Assembly: GCF_000374545.1 (NCBI RefSeq)
Contig: NZ_KB894592.1
Location: forward strand, 1 to 64,000
Direction: 5' to 3'
Origin: Anaeromusa acidaminophila DSM 3853
GTDB taxonomy: Bacteria; Bacillota; Negativicutes; Anaeromusales; Anaeromusaceae
DNA length: 64,000 nucleotides
The notes beneath the pieces are model-generated. The model did not search any database, was not told where the DNA came from, and saw only the letters and a program-made list of their open reading frames with translations. Made by a program: the position numbers and the translations under genes. This document shows positions 62,620-64,000 of this stretch, in pieces (the first letter of the stretch is position 1; every line of letters begins with the position of its first letter).

Positions 62620-64000
62620 TCAAGCCAACTTAGTAAACATAATTTGATTTCCTGTGCGGCTCATGCGCAAATGATCGCCCTCGGCAATATCTCCTGCTAC
62701 AATGCGCCGGCTCAAAGCCGTTTCCACACTGCGGCTGATTTGCCGTTTCAAGGGTCTAGCGCCAAACTGAGGATCAAATCCTTCTTCCGCCAGCCAGGCC
62801 AGAACGTCTTCATCCCATTCTAAACGGAGCTGCAGCTGGCTCTCCAATCTAGCAGCCAGACGTTGCAGCAAAATAGCGGCAATTTGCCGTACCTGCTCCG
62901 CCTCCAGCGCATGGAAGACCACTACATCATCAATACGATTGAGGAACTCTGGTCTAAAATAGCTTTTTAACAGCTGCAACACTTCATCGCGCGCTTTTTC
63001 GCCGTGCTGTAAAATATCCGCCGAACCAAGATTGGACGTCATAATAATAATCGTATTTTTAAAGTCCACAGTCCGGCCTTTACTATCAGTAAGACGGCCA
63101 TCGTCCAAAATCTGCAGCAGCACATTGAACACGTCGGGATGCGCTTTTTCTACTTCATCCAACAAGAGCACGCTATACGGCTTACGGCGGACCGCTTCGG
63201 TCAGTTGACCGCCTTCTTCATGCCCCACATAGCCAGGAGGAGCTCCTATGAGCCGCGCTACGGAGTGCTTTTCCATATACTCAGACATGTCTAGGCGAAT
63301 CATGCTGCGCTCATCATCAAAGAGCACTTCTGCCAGCGTTCTCGCCAGCTCGGTTTTGCCCACCCCAGTCGGCCCCAAAAAGAGGAACGATCCCACAGGA
63401 CGGTTCGGGTCCTTAATCCCTGCACGAGCGCGCAGAATCGCTTCGCTTACCGCATCGACCGCCTCATTTTGCCCCACAACGCGTTGGTGCAGAATTTCTT
63501 CTAAATGGGCCAGTTTTTCCCGTTCTCCCGCCAGCATGCGATTCACAGGAATTCCCGTCCAACGGCTGACCACTTTGGCAATATCTTCTTCGCCAACCTC
63601 TTCCTTCAAAAGGCGTCCTTCCGCCGCGCCCCCTCGCTCTTTGGCCGCCATTTGCTTTTCCAGCTCCGGCAGCCGCCCATACTTGAGCTCGGCTAAACGG
63701 TTTAAATCATAAGCGCGCTCAGCCTCTTCCATCTGCGCCCGCAACGATTCCATTTCCTTCTTCAAATTACGCTGGGCAAAAATTTCTTGTTTCTCTGCAT
63801 CCCAACGCTGCCGCAAGGCCGTTTCCTGTTCGCGCAGCCTAGCTACTTCCATCCGCAGTTGCTGTAGTTTTTCAGCAACCGCAGCGCCTTCTTCTTTAGC
63901 CAGCGCTTTTTCTTCTATTTCCAATTGCATCAGCCGACGCATAATTTCGTCCAGCTCGCTAGGCATGGAATCAATCTCTGTGCGCAGCTTAGCAGCCGCT
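62620..64000 (-). CDS. clpB: ATP-dependent disaggregase ClpB, 3' part
   Basis: Runs off the right edge; ~460 C-terminal residues are visible and the frame stays open ([20 protein letters not shown]). Parts of the coiled-coil M domain ([20 protein letters not shown]) are followed by [12 protein letters not shown], the second AAA+ module with Walker [19 protein letters not shown], Walker [21 protein letters not shown], and [15 protein letters not shown] for the pore loop. It dissolves protein aggregates with DnaK. The M domain separates it from ClpC/ClpA. Confidence 0.96.
   Translation of the reverse strand, partial: AAAKLRTEIDSMPSELDEIMRRLMQLEIEEKALAKEEGAAVAEKLQQLRMEVARLREQETALRQRWDAEKQEIFAQRNLKKEMESLRAQMEEAERAYDLNRLAELKYGRLPELEKQMAAKERGGAAEGRLLKEEVGEEDIAKVVSRWTGIPVNRMLAGEREKLAHLEEILHQRVVGQNEAVDAVSEAILRARAGIKDPNRPVGSFLFLGPTGVGKTELARTLAEVLFDDERSMIRLDMSEYMEKHSVARLIGAPPGYVGHEEGGQLTEAVRRKPYSVLLLDEVEKAHPDVFNVLLQILDDGRLTDSKGRTVDFKNTIIIMTSNLGSADILQHGEKARDEVLQLLKSYFRPEFLNRIDDVVVFHALEAEQVRQIAAILLQRLAARLESQLQLRLEWDEDVLAWLAEEGFDPQFGARPLKRQISRSVETALSRRIVAGDIAEGDHLRMSRTGNQIMFTKLA

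Overview
The window looks like the chromosome of a diderm Firmicute of the class Negativicutes (Sporomusaceae-like; the genus is not resolved). The inference rests on a TolC-type outer-membrane factor and RND pump, which need an outer membrane, sitting among Firmicute features: a CIRCE-controlled groESL, an ANTAR regulator with a HisKA_2 kinase, MazEF, LL-diaminopimelate aminotransferase, futalosine-route menaquinone genes and a single-chain pyruvate:ferredoxin oxidoreductase. Nearly all genes are on the minus strand; the exceptions are dapL and one EAL/GGDEF gene.

Positions 1-1200 are a scrapyard: a terminal repeat array resembling an IS21-family end, a fragment of a type I restriction HsdR motor domain, the last codons of a Met-rich secreted protein, and a diverged copy of the last ~80 bp of the NlpC/P60 gene found at 3008. 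Positions 1196-17000 are a copper/silver-type resistance island: chemoreceptor, NlpC/P60 protein, Met/His-rich lipoprotein, CusA/CusB/TolC-like efflux pump, OmpR-type two-component system, a His-tailed secreted peptide, an HD-GYP protein, an ICMT-like methyltransferase, Lgt, a DUF2933 protein and a Met-rich secreted protein. Five promoters in this island share one geometry: tandem 11-bp TGAA-type repeats, exactly 10 bp, then a -10 hexamer. This defines a predicted regulon for the island's own response regulator.

Positions 17081-22428 hold a Tn7-like transposition module (tnsA, tnsB, tnsC, tniQ/tnsD) pointing away from the 3' end of guaA, the same arrangement Tn7 has at glmS. Between tnsA and guaA lie repeated TTTTCCCAAAA motifs and a 250-bp segment bounded by a perfect 26-bp inverted repeat of the TGT...ACA type, whose outer end is 6 bp from the guaA stop codon. 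The copper island may be the cargo of this element; its left end was not found.

Positions 22435-64000 are mostly housekeeping: guaA; mqnE-mqnA-mqnC plus an MTAP-like phosphorylase; groESL; an ANTAR two-component pair; thiL-tsaE-tsaB-rimI-tsaD; thiC with a TPP riboswitch; a GerMN lipoprotein and an AMIN/amidase_3 cell wall hydrolase; mazEF; acpS-nnrDE; motAB; a CoA-disulfide reductase-like flavoprotein; ferritin; dapL; a PilJ_N-GGDEF protein; a HAD phosphatase; pyruvate:ferredoxin oxidoreductase; mutY; an EAL-CBS-GGDEF protein; thiE with a YaaW-family gene; larA with an MFS transporter; and the 3' part of clpB running off the right edge. A 500-bp gene-free stretch at 46110-46610 contains nested long stems and is the best candidate for an undescribed structured RNA or dispersed repeat.
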